DNA of 64,000 nt, taken from NCBI GenBank assembly GCA_019637225.1, contig JAHBWC010000022.1, positions 1 through 64,000 on the forward strand. Reading direction: 5' to 3'. Positions 7,223-15,942 of this stretch are shown in pieces; within the stretch, counting starts at the first letter, position 1, and each line of letters opens with the position of its first letter. The position numbers and the translations under genes are program-made. Source of the DNA: Labilithrix sp. (GTDB lineage Bacteria > Myxococcota_A > Polyangia > Polyangiales > Polyangiaceae). The notes under the pieces were generated by a model. It made no database searches. It saw only the letters and a program-made list of their open reading frames with translations, and was not told the origin of the DNA.

Positions 7223-9369
7223 GCCGACCTCCTTTGACCTTGATGGACGTCGACGGCGCGCGCGACGCGCGCCGAGCCCTTGAGACCGACGAGCCGGTGC
7301 TGTCCGTTCACGATCTCGAGGCGGTAGACCGCGTCGGGCAGCGAGAGCAGCACGTTGAGCGCGTGCCTCCCCACCGCGACCGCGCGCCAGCGAAGCGCGA
7401 GCCGGTGCGCGCGCTCCTCGAGGCGGCGTTCGAGCCCCTTCATGCGCGCGAACATGCCATTCTCCTCCGCCCCGACCGGGTGCGGCAGGAAGAGGGCGCG
7501 CTTGAAGAGCTGGCCGGCCGTGAGCTTTCGCCCCGTGTCGTCGAAGTCGATCCACGTGTCGATCACTCCGCGCGGGAGCGGACCGAGCGCGTCGTCGGGA
7601 TCGTAGTAGACCCACGTGGTCTCGCGGGCGACGCGCGGGAGCGCCGGCGGCGCGAGGCGCATGGTCACGACGATCGCGTTGTCGAAGGCGACCTCCTCCG
7701 TCGCGCGCCGATCGCCCTGGCGGATCCCGAAATCGAGCACGTCCTCGATGCGGTAGTCCGCCTGCCACTCCGCGCGGGCGCCGGCGTCGAGGCCGTGCGC
7801 GTGGTTACCGCCCGCCGCCACCACCTCGGGTCGCAGCGTCCCGTCGTTCGCGCGCGCGACGAGCAAGAGCGTCACCTTCTCGCCTTGCTCGACGAGGCGC
7901 TGCGCGATCGCGAGCCACGCCTCGACGAGCGAGTCGAGCGCGTCGTCGATCACCGCGGCGTGGTCGAGCCAGTCCGCGGGCACCCAGGTGTCGAGCGCGA
8001 CGACGACGCGCTTCGCGGAGCTCTCCTTGCTGTCCGGCGTCTTGACGATCATCCGCCCGGCGCGGAGGCTCATCTCCCAGTGGATGCGGCGCGTGTCGTC
8101 GCCCGCGACGTACTCGCGGAAGCGGAAGAGGTCCTCGGTCGGGAAGCGATGCGGCCGCGAGAGGATGTCCGGCTGCTCCGTGTTCGTCGGCGGCGGCGCG
8201 ACGACCTCCGCGGGACGCACCGCGGGCAACACGCGAAGACGCGCGGTCGCGAGCGACGCCACGGTGGCGCTCGTCATGCCGAGGAGGTCCGAGAAGGCGA
8301 TCCGCAGCGGCGGGACGTCGTAGGTGCCGCGCGGCGTGCGCTTCAACAGCACCGAGAGCGCGAGGCGTTCCTCGCGCGACTTCGGCGGGATGACGTGACG
8401 CACCTCGGTCGCGAGGCGCGGCGGGAGCGTCCCCGCGAGCGTGAGGAAGAAGCCGGGCGGGACGGGCACGCCCTTCACGTCCAGGGTGTCGCGGACGACG
8501 TCGCCGGCGCGCGCGACGCCCGGCGCGTAGCGCCGATGAACGGCCGCGCCGCGCGCGAGCAGATCGTTCGAGAACCGGCGCACGATGAAGGCGCTCAAGA
8601 ACGCCGAGACCGACGTGACGAGGTAGAACGCGCTCAGCGCGAGCACGGCGATGACGCCGAGGTCCGCCCACTGGTACGCGAGCGAAAGCATCAGGAAGCC
8701 GAGGCCGGTCAGGAGCACGAGCAGCCCGCGCGGGGTCAGGATCGCCGCCGCGCGCGCGATCGCGTCGAGCCGCGTCCGGCGTGTGAGCGCGTTGGCCTTC
8801 CGCAAGAGCGCGATCTGCGCGCGCGCCTTCTTCACGGTGCCGACGAGCTGGATCAGGAAGAGCGGCGCGAGGACGAGCACCGAGAAGACGCCGAACTTGC
8901 CGGCGGTGTCCCTGACCTGACTCGTCTCGAAGAGGGTGAAGCCCCCGCTCACGACGAGGTACGGCAGGAGGAAGAGGAGGCCGACGTGGCCGACGATGCG
9001 CGCGACGGCCTCGGTCGGCTCGTAGGCGCCCTCCTCGAGCGGGTCGACGAAGAGCTTGCCGCGTCGCCACGACCACACGACCGGCAGGCCGTGCTGATCG
9101 CGCGGCGTTCCGAGCAAGAGGAGGAAGCCGTCGACGTAGCCGATGAAGCCGCCGAGGCCGCACGTCAGCATCGTCATGCCGGCGTAGATGCCGCCGACGG
9201 CGAAGCTCCCGAGGACCATGCGGTGCACGCCGAGCCAGCCGAGGAAGAACCACGCCAGGAGGACGGTCTCCTTCGCGGTCGGCGAGGTGGGCTTGTGACG
9301 CCGAGGCCGGACGTCTCCGAGCTCCGCCGCCGCGCGCGCGACGCCGGCTGTGTCGCGCGCCGGCATCAT
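7219..9369 (-). CDS. TM2-domain and DUF58 membrane protein
   Basis: A 716-residue protein. Residues about 40-95 form a TM2 domain (WFFLGWLGVHRMVLGS, then a Gly-rich turn and second helix). More helices follow around 130-230. The C-terminal half carries a DUF58 domain with the hallmark GDDTRRIHWEMSLR and a following vWA-like fold. DUF58 proteins are regular partners of MoxR ATPases. The start MMPARD overlaps the MoxR stop as ATGA, indicating translational coupling. The TM2-DUF58 fusion is unusual, since DUF58 proteins normally have two N-terminal helices only. Confidence 0.87.
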   Translation of the reverse strand: MMPARDTAGVARAAAELGDVRPRRHKPTSPTAKETVLLAWFFLGWLGVHRMVLGSFAVGGIYAGMTMLTCGLGGFIGYVDGFLLLLGTPRDQHGLPVVWSWRRGKLFVDPLEEGAYEPTEAVARIVGHVGLLFLLPYLVVSGGFTLFETSQVRDTAGKFGVFSVLVLAPLFLIQLVGTVKKARAQIALLRKANALTRRTRLDAIARAAAILTPRGLLVLLTGLGFLMLSLAYQWADLGVIAVLALSAFYLVTSVSAFLSAFIVRRFSNDLLARGAAVHRRYAPGVARAGDVVRDTLDVKGVPVPPGFFLTLAGTLPPRLATEVRHVIPPKSREERLALSVLLKRTPRGTYDVPPLRIAFSDLLGMTSATVASLATARLRVLPAVRPAEVVAPPPTNTEQPDILSRPHRFPTEDLFRFREYVAGDDTRRIHWEMSLRAGRMIVKTPDSKESSAKRVVVALDTWVPADWLDHAAVIDDALDSLVEAWLAIAQRLVEQGEKVTLLLVARANDGTLRPEVVAAGGNHAHGLDAGARAEWQADYRIEDVLDFGIRQGDRRATEEVAFDNAIVVTMRLAPPALPRVARETTWVYYDPDDALGPLPRGVIDTWIDFDDTGRKLTAGQLFKRALFLPHPVGAEENGMFARMKGLERRLEERAHRLALRWRAVAVGRHALNVLLSLPDAVYRLEIVNGQHRLVGLKGSARVARAVDVHQGQRRSA
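7227..7235 (-). promoter_or_regulatory. Strong ribosome binding site fixing a GTG start
   Basis: The minus strand reads AAAGGAGGT four bases before the GTG at 7222. This nearly full complement to the 16S rRNA tail lies inside the end of the upstream gene and decides the start of the DUF4129-like gene. Confidence 0.75.
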
Positions 9370-10442
9370 CGCTCGACGGGCACCTGCCGGACGAAGTAGT
9401 CGACGTACGCGCCGCCGCTGCGCTGGCCCGAGACGACGACGCGATGCGCGAGGACGTCGACGGCCGTGCGCTGGAGGTCGCCCGGCACGACGTGATCGCG
9501 GCCTTCGAGCATCGCGATCGCCATCGCCATGCGCAGCCACATCAAGGTCGCGCGCGGGCTCGGCGGCGTGAGGCACGCGGAGTCGGCGCGCATCGCGGTG
9601 ACGACGTTGACGGCGTGCCGCTTGACGCTCTCGGCGACGTAAATCGAGGGCAGGAGCTTCTGCCAGCCGAGGAACTCCTCGGTCCCGAGCACCGGCGAGA
9701 GCGCCTGGATGGCGACGTCCTTGCCCATGTGGACGTCGAGCATGCGCATCTCGGCGTCGGGCGGCGGGAAGCCCATCGAGATCCGGATCGAGAATCGATC
9801 GAGCTGCGCCGCCGGCAACGGGAAGGTGCCGTCGTGCTCGAGCGGGTTCATCGTCGCGAGGACGAGGAACGGCTGCGGCAGGACGTGGGTGGTGCCGTCG
9901 ACGGTCACCTGCCCCTCCGCCATGACCTCGAGCAGCGCGGCCTGCGTCTTCGGCGTCGCGCGGTTGATCTCGTCGGCGAGCAGGAGGTTCGCGAAGACCG
10001 GACCCGGCACGAACTCGAACGCCTTCTTCCGCAGGTTGAAGATGTTGTTGCCGGTGATGTCGAGCGGCAGAAGATCGGGCGTGAACTGGATTCGCTTGAA
10101 CGAGCAGTGGATCGACGCCGCGATCGATCGCGCGAGCATCGTCTTGCCGACGCCCGGCACGTCGAGCAAGAGCACGTGACCGCCCGCGCACATCGCGGCG
10201 AGGACGCGGGCGATGACGTCGGTCTTTCCGAGGATGACGCGCTCCACGTTCTGGAGCACGGCGCGGAACTGCTGACCGACGTGCGCGATGCGCTCTCGCT
10301 GGGGGTTCTGACCGGGCGCCTCGGCGTGCGCGTGGCCGGGCGTCTGCGCGTGAGGCGGCGCAGGATAGGGAGGCTGCCCCGGCGGATAGGGCGGGCCGCC
10401 CGGAGGGGGCGGATGACCGCCGTGGTTCGGAGGCTGCTGCAT
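9366..10442 (-). CDS. MoxR-family AAA+ ATPase
   Basis: A 358-residue protein. After a Pro/Gly/His-rich N-terminal extension of about 45 residues, the AAA+ core shows Walker A GVGKT (near 96-100), Walker B LLADEINR and sensor motif ATMNP, with the MoxR C-terminal lid. MoxR ATPases act as chaperones for vWA-type partners such as the DUF58 protein encoded next. The ATG at 10442 is preferred over one 33 codons upstream because that would overlap the preceding gene. The Pro-rich leader (HPPPPGGPPYPPG) is atypical for MoxR and may be an interaction segment. Confidence 0.93.
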   Translation of the reverse strand: MQQPPNHGGHPPPPGGPPYPPGQPPYPAPPHAQTPGHAHAEAPGQNPQRERIAHVGQQFRAVLQNVERVILGKTDVIARVLAAMCAGGHVLLLDVPGVGKTMLARSIAASIHCSFKRIQFTPDLLPLDITGNNIFNLRKKAFEFVPGPVFANLLLADEINRATPKTQAALLEVMAEGQVTVDGTTHVLPQPFLVLATMNPLEHDGTFPLPAAQLDRFSIRISMGFPPPDAEMRMLDVHMGKDVAIQALSPVLGTEEFLGWQKLLPSIYVAESVKRHAVNVVTAMRADSACLTPPSPRATLMWLRMAMAIAMLEGRDHVVPGDLQRTAVDVLAHRVVVSGQRSGGAYVDYFVRQVPVER

Positions 10443-10453
10443 GGTGGTCGTCG

Positions 10454-11431
10454 TTATTTCGCGGGAAAGAGGAAGAGACCGATACGCCGAAACCAGCGCT
10501 CGACGCGGTTCGAGTCGCCGAAAGAATAGAGCTCCGTCCACTCGCGGAGGCGCTCGGGATCGATCCCCCAGGCCCGAGCGAAATCGCGAATGACCCTGAG
10601 CTCGCTCTCGTCCATCTGCCCGTCGGACCAGCCCATCTGGAACATCTCCTCGAGCACGCGCTCTCGTTCGACGAGCGTGGGCGGCGGATCGATCTCGTTC
10701 GGCCGCCAGACGCGGACGTCCTCCGGCCCGAGCGGCGGCATCCCGCGTCGCTCTGCCGCGCGGACGAGCACCGCCTGGTCGTCCGCGCTCGCCTCGCCGT
10801 CCGCGGCCGCGACGGACGCGATCGCCAGGAGCTCCTCGCGGGGCCCGCCGACGCGCCGCAGCGAGGCCGGCTGCGGGTTTCGCTGCGTCGCGGGGGCCTC
10901 TTCCTCGAGTCGCATCATGATGGCCGGCTCGCCGGCGGCCGCGCCCCCTGCCCCGCCGCCCGAGAAGAGGTAATCGGCGACGTCGAAGGTCGTCTCGACG
11001 CGCTCGCCGCGGCAGAGCGCGTCGAAGACCTCACGCGGGGTCGGGAGCACGAAGTACGCGTCGAGCAGATCGCGCGCCGCGCCGAGGCCCTCTTCCCGAG
11101 CCCACGCGTCGAGCGCGAGCTCGAGGGCCTCGTGGTCGGCGAACGCGCGCGAAGCGGCGCGCTCGACGAGCGTCGCGTGGGTCCCGCAGAAGGGGCACCG
11201 GTGCGCCTCGCGCATGACCTCTTCGAGCTCCGTCCCACAACCGGGGCAACCCGCTCCCGGCGCGGCGGTCTCGACCCCGACGACCGTCCCGTCGGCGGCG
11301 TGGCCGCAGAGCCGACACCGCACCGTCTCGGGGACGCCGAGCCGGCAGCTCGCGAGCTCCGCGTCCCACGTCTCGATGCGCGTCCCCTCGACGGCGCAGG
11401 ACGGGCAATCGACGCGGACCTCGAACGTCAT
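10454..11431 (-). CDS. Zinc-ribbon protein with TerB-like C-terminal domains
   Basis: A 325-residue soluble protein. The first 95 residues contain several CxxC pairs (CPSC, CRLC, CPGC, CPFC), consistent with two zinc ribbons. A helical middle is followed by two TerB-like segments: ELLAIASVAAADGEASADDQ at about 200-219, and MGWSDGQMDESELRVIRDFA near 273-292. It is the first gene of the MoxR operon, 11 bases before the ATPase gene. A role as sensor or adaptor for the ATPase complex is inferred. No catalytic residues are recognised. Confidence 0.77.
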   Translation of the reverse strand: MTFEVRVDCPSCAVEGTRIETWDAELASCRLGVPETVRCRLCGHAADGTVVGVETAAPGAGCPGCGTELEEVMREAHRCPFCGTHATLVERAASRAFADHEALELALDAWAREEGLGAARDLLDAYFVLPTPREVFDALCRGERVETTFDVADYLFSGGGAGGAAAGEPAIMMRLEEEAPATQRNPQPASLRRVGGPREELLAIASVAAADGEASADDQAVLVRAAERRGMPPLGPEDVRVWRPNEIDPPPTLVERERVLEEMFQMGWSDGQMDESELRVIRDFARAWGIDPERLREWTELYSFGDSNRVERWFRRIGLFLFPAK

Positions 11432-11487
11432 GCCTCTCGATCATAGCCACGAAACCGCTGCGAACCACCGGCGATCGCGCCGCTGGA

Positions 11488-13062
11488 TCAGCCGATCGGA
11501 TAGCGCCGGCGCGTCTCCTGGACCGAGATCCAGTGGACCGAGGTGAGCTCGTCGAGCGCCCAGCGTCCACCATGGCGCCCGTGGCCCGACGCGCTCTCCC
11601 CGCCGAACGCCACGTGAGCCTCGTCGTTCACCGGCCAGTCGTTGACGTGCGTCATCGGGGCCTCGAGCCGCCGGGCGATGCGGGCGCCGCGCTCTCCGTC
11701 ACGCGTGAACACCGCGCTCGACAGGCCGAGCTCCGTGTCGTTCGCGATCCGGATCGCGTCCTCCTCGCCGTCGAAGCGGAGGATCGGCGCGACGGGGCCG
11801 AAGAGCTCCTCGTACGCCGCCGGCATGTCGTTGGTCACCCCCGAAAGGACGATCGGCGAGAGCACGAGGCCCGAGACTTGACCGCGAAGCAGCACGGCGG
11901 CGCCACGCGCGATGGTCGCGTCGACCTTGCGGAGGAGGTCGTCGAGCCGAGCACGGCTGATGATCGGTCCGATCGCCGTCTTCGGATCGGACGGATCGCC
12001 GACGCGGAGCGAAGCGACCCGAGGAACGAAGCGCGCGACGAAGGCGTCGTGGACCCTGGCGTCGACGAGGATGCGGTTGATCGCGAGGTCCGTCTGGCCT
12101 TGATGCAAGAACTTCCCGGCCACGGCGGCGTCGACGGCGCGATCGAGATCGGCGTCGTCGAGGACGATGAAGGGCACGTTGCCGCCGAGCTCGAGGCGCG
12201 CGCGCTTGACGTGTCGCCCGCAGAGCTCGCCGACACGCCGGCCCACCGCTTGGCTGCCGGTGAACGCAATGGCGCGCGCGAGCGCGTGCTCGACGAACGG
12301 CCCGCCGAGGTCCTCGCCCGCGCCGACGACGACGCTGAGCACTCCGGGCGGCAGGCCGGCCTCCTCGAAGACCTTCGCGATGACGAGCCCGCCCGTCACC
12401 GGCGTGTGGCTCGACGGCTTGACGACGACCGCGTTGCCGGCGGCCAGCGCCGGGCCGACCGCGCGGGTCGCGAGGTGGAGCGGGAAGCTCCACGTGCCGA
12501 TGACGCCGACCACGCCGACCGGACGACGGTAGACGCGGTTCTCCTTGCCGGGGACCGACGAGGGCAGGATCCGTCCCTCGGCGTGGAACGGATGACTCGC
12601 GTACTCGAGCAGGCCGTCGCGGAAGAGCTTCCACTCGAAGATGGCCTTCGTCCTCGTGCTGCCCGACTCCTTGATCAGCCACTCGACGATCTCCTCGCGC
12701 CGCGCCTCGGCGACACGCGCCGCACGCTCGAGCACGTCGCGCCGCTCTTGCGGCAAGGCGACGGCCCAGCGGCGCTGCGAGGCGGCGGCCGCGCGGTACG
12801 CCTCGTCGACGTCGCGCGCGTCGGCCGCGGGGATCTCGACGAGCACGTCTCCGCTGTACGGATCGTGATCCGTGAGGAGCTTGCCCGCGCGCCCCCGACG
12901 CCAGCTGCCGGCGAGGGGCATGCGCTCGAAGCCGTCGAAGCGCGCGGGCGCATCGAGCGCGCCGTCCAGCGGTACGCTCGGCGTCTCGTGTCCAACGTGC
13001 ATGAGCACCTCCTCGCGCGCGACGTCCTCGGTCAGCGTGGGGCCCGGCCGCGGCTCCTGCAA
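11488..13062 (-). CDS. Aldehyde dehydrogenase-like protein lacking the catalytic cysteine
   Basis: A 524-residue member of the aldehyde dehydrogenase superfamily, closest in feel to benzaldehyde/vanillin dehydrogenases. The cofactor region (VGVIGTWSFPLHLA), the general-base motif (LELGGN) and the FGPVAPI motif are present. The nucleophile motif, normally GQxC in HQGQICxAINR, reads HQGQTDLAINR. Asp325, codon GAC at 12088-12090, replaces the catalytic Cys. The only nearby Cys (in GELCGRH) is not at the active site. The frame is otherwise intact, so it may be a pseudoenzyme, have a changed reaction, or reflect a sequencing error. The first 36 residues extend beyond the usual start; a second Met at residue 21 is possible. 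Confidence 0.88.
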   Translation of the reverse strand: MQEPRPGPTLTEDVAREEVLMHVGHETPSVPLDGALDAPARFDGFERMPLAGSWRRGRAGKLLTDHDPYSGDVLVEIPAADARDVDEAYRAAAASQRRWAVALPQERRDVLERAARVAEARREEIVEWLIKESGSTRTKAIFEWKLFRDGLLEYASHPFHAEGRILPSSVPGKENRVYRRPVGVVGVIGTWSFPLHLATRAVGPALAAGNAVVVKPSSHTPVTGGLVIAKVFEEAGLPPGVLSVVVGAGEDLGGPFVEHALARAIAFTGSQAVGRRVGELCGRHVKRARLELGGNVPFIVLDDADLDRAVDAAVAGKFLHQGQTDLAINRILVDARVHDAFVARFVPRVASLRVGDPSDPKTAIGPIISRARLDDLLRKVDATIARGAAVLLRGQVSGLVLSPIVLSGVTNDMPAAYEELFGPVAPILRFDGEEDAIRIANDTELGLSSAVFTRDGERGARIARRLEAPMTHVNDWPVNDEAHVAFGGESASGHGRHGGRWALDELTSVHWISVQETRRRYPIG

Positions 13063-13131
13063 TGAGACGACCGAGCGCGCGACGAGGCTTCGCGGCCGCG
13101 CGGTCGGCGACGCTCCTTGCCGCGCCTGGCG

Positions 13132-14439
13132 TCACCCCGGCGCGCCGAGCGGGAGCGTGACGACCAGGTGCGTCCCACCGTCGGACGACCACGACGCCTC
13201 GCCTCCGAGGAGGTGGGCGCGCTTGACGATGTTCGAGAGCCCGCCGCGCGACGCCTCGAGCGCACCGTCCGGCATGCCCTCGCCGTCGTCGGAGATGCGG
13301 ACGACGACGCGAGCGCCGCGCTCGAGCTCGACGCGCACGACCTTCGCCCGAGCGTGGCGGACGGCGTTGCGCACGCCCTCCTGCACGATGCGCAAGACGT
13401 GGATCCGGACGTCGACCGGCACGTCGGCGGCGGCCTCGTCGTCGTGGAACACGATCTCGCAGCGGAGCGAGCCGGCGCAGAGCCGCGTGACCCGCGTGCG
13501 GAGCTCGGAGCAGAGCTCGTCCCACGTCCCGCCCGCGACGCGCAGCGCGAAGACGGTCGCGCGGAGCTCGTCGAGGCTGCTCCGCACGTCGCTCACGAGA
13601 TCGTCGACGATGGACGTCGCTTCGCCGTTTCCTGCCGCGGCGACGGCCTCCTTCAGCTCGCGCGCGCGCCACAAGAGCGTCGAGAGATCGGCCGCGACGC
13701 CGTCGTGGAGATCGCGCGCGATGCGATCGCGCTCGCGCTCGACGAGCAAGCCCTCGAGCCGCGCGCGGAGGGCGCGTCGCTCGGCTTCGCCACGGAGCCG
13801 GTGCCTCGCGGACGCGGCGAAGGCGTAGATGCACACGGCGCCGAGGACGCCGACGCTCGCCACGACCGCCACGTCGGTGAAGGCGCCTCGAACCGCGAAC
13901 GCGACCGCCAGGACGGAGGTCGCGACGCCGAACAAGGTCATCTGGATCCTGACGTCGCGCGGGTTGTTCCACGAGTCCGCGACGAAGAGGAGGAAGTACA
14001 GCCAGAAGACGCTGCTCGCCGAGCCGGAGAAGTAGATGAGAGCGACGCCACAGGAGACCGAGCACACCGACTCGACGTGCTCGGCGACGCGGTACCACCG
14101 GCCGCGCCCGCCGACCCTGCCGAACGCGATCGCGGCGTGGACGATCGACAGCGCCGAGATCGCCGCGAACGGCAGCGTCGTCTCCAGCCCGACGCCGAGC
14201 ATCCGACGCGCCGGAAGCCACGCGGGCAGCAGCGCCACGCCGGCCGCGAGCGCGACGAGCAGCGCCGTCGACGTGAGGCTGCGCATCCCGCGGCGGCCCT
14301 CCACGTAGTGCTCGGTCATCGCCCGATCGAGCTCGACGTCGATCTCCGCGGGCGAGACGGCCCCGGCGGGCGAGCTGATCTTCGCGGGAGGGATCGCGTG
14401 CGGATCGTTGCTCGTCGGGACAGCCAACGCCCGGTCCAT
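13132..14439 (-). CDS. NarL-type sensor histidine kinase
   Basis: A 435-residue membrane kinase. About five to six hydrophobic helices lie between residues 50 and 215 with only short loops, so it probably senses within the membrane. The HisKA_3 dimerisation box is ERDRIARDLHDGVAADLS with phospho-acceptor His245. The HATPase domain shows the N-box (IVQEGVRNAVRHA) and G-box (DDGEGMP), then GLSNIVKRAHLLGG. Its partner regulator is not adjacent. It lies 69 bases after the dehydrogenase start and 44 bases from the LysR stop, all on one strand. The ATG at 14439 follows a stretch shared with no other gene. Confidence 0.87.
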   Translation of the reverse strand: MDRALAVPTSNDPHAIPPAKISSPAGAVSPAEIDVELDRAMTEHYVEGRRGMRSLTSTALLVALAAGVALLPAWLPARRMLGVGLETTLPFAAISALSIVHAAIAFGRVGGRGRWYRVAEHVESVCSVSCGVALIYFSGSASSVFWLYFLLFVADSWNNPRDVRIQMTLFGVATSVLAVAFAVRGAFTDVAVVASVGVLGAVCIYAFAASARHRLRGEAERRALRARLEGLLVERERDRIARDLHDGVAADLSTLLWRARELKEAVAAAGNGEATSIVDDLVSDVRSSLDELRATVFALRVAGGTWDELCSELRTRVTRLCAGSLRCEIVFHDDEAAADVPVDVRIHVLRIVQEGVRNAVRHARAKVVRVELERGARVVVRISDDGEGMPDGALEASRGGLSNIVKRAHLLGGEASWSSDGGTHLVVTLPLGAPG

Positions 14440-14483
14440 AACATCGGAGAGCGGACGGCGGATAGCCCCGCTCCGGCGAGCGG

Positions 14484-15374
14484 TCACTTCGCGATCGCGG
14501 CCTCGAAGCTCTTCACGAGGTGCGCTCGGAACGCCGAGACTCGACGCGGCGTCGTCCGGTGCGACGGGACGACGAGGTACACGTAGGCGCCGGAGGGCGG
14601 AGCCTCGTTCCTGAGCACGCGCACGAGGACGCCTTCGCGCAGGAGCGGCTCGGCGAAGATGTTCCCGAGCGGCCCGATGCCGACGCCGCGACGGATGAGC
14701 TCGCGGAGGACGAGGTAGTCGTCCACGACGACGCGCCGGTGCGGACGGCTGCGTCGCCGCTCGTGCGCGTCCCGCGGAGCGAACGAGAGCCAGTCGTGCC
14801 CGTCGGCGCCCACGGCCTCGGGCTCCCCCTTTCGCCCCAGGTACTCGGGCGATGCGTAGTACCCCACGCGCACCGCGCCGATGCGTCGCGCGACCATGCG
14901 TGAGTCCTGAAGCGGACCACCCGCGACGCGAAGGGCGATGTCGATGTCGTGAGCGAGCAGATCGAGGCGCTCGTTCGACAGACGGAGATCGAAGCTCACG
15001 TCGGGATGACGCCGGCAGAACTGCTCGATGACACCGGCGAGGACGCTCACGCCCAGCGCGGCGGGCGCCGTCAGCCGGATCACTCCCGTGAGCGCGGACT
15101 CCCGGTCGGGGAGCTCGGTCACCAGCGTGCGGAGGGCCTGCACGGGCCCGCTCGCTCGGGCGTAGAGCTCGCGCCCCGTGGCGCTGAGCGCGACGTGATG
15201 GGTGCTCCGCCGGACCAGCTCGACCCCGGCGATCTCCTCCAGGCGGGCGATCCTCCGGCTGACGGTGCCCTTCGTGATCCCGAGGCGAAGCGCCGCCTTC
15301 GAGAAGCTCAGCGCCTCGGCCACGGCGACGAACGTGACCGCGAGATCCGGGGCGATCTCTTGCGTTGCATTCAT
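14484..15374 (-). CDS. LysR-family transcriptional regulator
   Basis: A 296-residue protein. The N-terminal winged helix-turn-helix spans about residues 10-68 (SFSKAALRLGITKGTVSRRIARLE), followed by the LysR substrate-binding domain (GVIRLTAPAALGVSVLAG). Length and layout are typical of the CrgA/AaeR-like group. It is divergent from the cytochrome lipoprotein at 15425, and a perfect palindrome overlaps its own start codon, suggesting self-repression. The effector is unknown. Confidence 0.93.
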   Translation of the reverse strand: MNATQEIAPDLAVTFVAVAEALSFSKAALRLGITKGTVSRRIARLEEIAGVELVRRSTHHVALSATGRELYARASGPVQALRTLVTELPDRESALTGVIRLTAPAALGVSVLAGVIEQFCRRHPDVSFDLRLSNERLDLLAHDIDIALRVAGGPLQDSRMVARRIGAVRVGYYASPEYLGRKGEPEAVGADGHDWLSFAPRDAHERRRSRPHRRVVVDDYLVLRELIRRGVGIGPLGNIFAEPLLREGVLVRVLRNEAPPSGAYVYLVVPSHRTTPRRVSAFRAHLVKSFEAAIAK

Positions 15375-15379
15375 GCAAC
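15364..15379. promoter_or_regulatory. Palindromic candidate operator at LysR start
   Basis: GTTGCAT-TC-ATGCAAC is a perfect 7+7 inverted repeat whose right half contains the LysR start codon (CAT at 15372-15374 on the plus strand). Its position between divergent genes fits a LysR binding site, although the classic T-N11-A spacing is not met. Confidence 0.5.
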
Positions 15380-15424
15380 ACCATGTATCGCTATCGACAA
15401 CTCCACGCCATCCCGAGCGGGTTC

Positions 15425-15760
15425 ATGGTGGAGGACATGAAGTCCTCGTTCCCCCTCGCGGGTCTCCTCCTCCTCGCGGCGTGCTTCCCGAAGACCGTCG
15501 ACACACCGCCCACGCTCGCGCCGGAGCAGATCGCGTCGGCCGGCAGTCGCGAGGCGGCGGCGACCCCGACGGCGCTCGCTCGTGGACGTGAGGTCTTTGC
15601 CGCCAAGTGCAACGGCTGTCACGGCTACCCCGCCGCCGACGCCGTCTCCGAAGCGAAGTGGCCCAAGGTGATGCGCGCCATGGGCGAGAAGTCGGACCTC
15701 ACGCCCGACGAGTCGCACGACGCGCTCCGCTTCATCCTGGCCGCACGCACCCGGCCGTGA
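15425..15760 (+). CDS. Small c-type cytochrome lipoprotein
   Basis: A protein of about 111 residues. A short signal peptide ends in the lipobox LLAAC, and a single haem-binding motif CNGCH lies near the middle, followed by Met-containing segments (MRAMGEKS) that could supply the axial ligand. It would be anchored in the envelope and carry one electron. Two ATGs are possible, 15425 and 15437. The second gives the cleaner signal MKSSFPLAG but has GGAGG only two bases away. It is divergent from the LysR gene and may be its target. Confidence 0.8.
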   Translation: MVEDMKSSFPLAGLLLLAACFPKTVDTPPTLAPEQIASAGSREAAATPTALARGREVFAAKCNGCHGYPAADAVSEAKWPKVMRAMGEKSDLTPDESHDALRFILAARTRP

Positions 15761-15942
15761 GTCGTCGACCCGCGCGTGCCGCCGCTCGGCCGGCGACGTC
15801 CGTGCCTCCGGCGATCTCACCCGCCACCCGAGCACCCCGGTCGCGCTGGCAGCCGCTGGCTCAGCACGGCACAGCCTCCTCCGCGTCTTCGCCGTGATCT
15901 GGATAGGTTGCGCGAGGCACGCGCGTTGCTCCTCGAGCCTCC

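Noticed and set aside
7234-9399. Long plus-strand frame of 721 codons
   Set aside because: It is antisense to the DUF58 gene, is extremely Arg/Glu/Asp-rich and matches no fold; such frames arise from GC-biased third positions.
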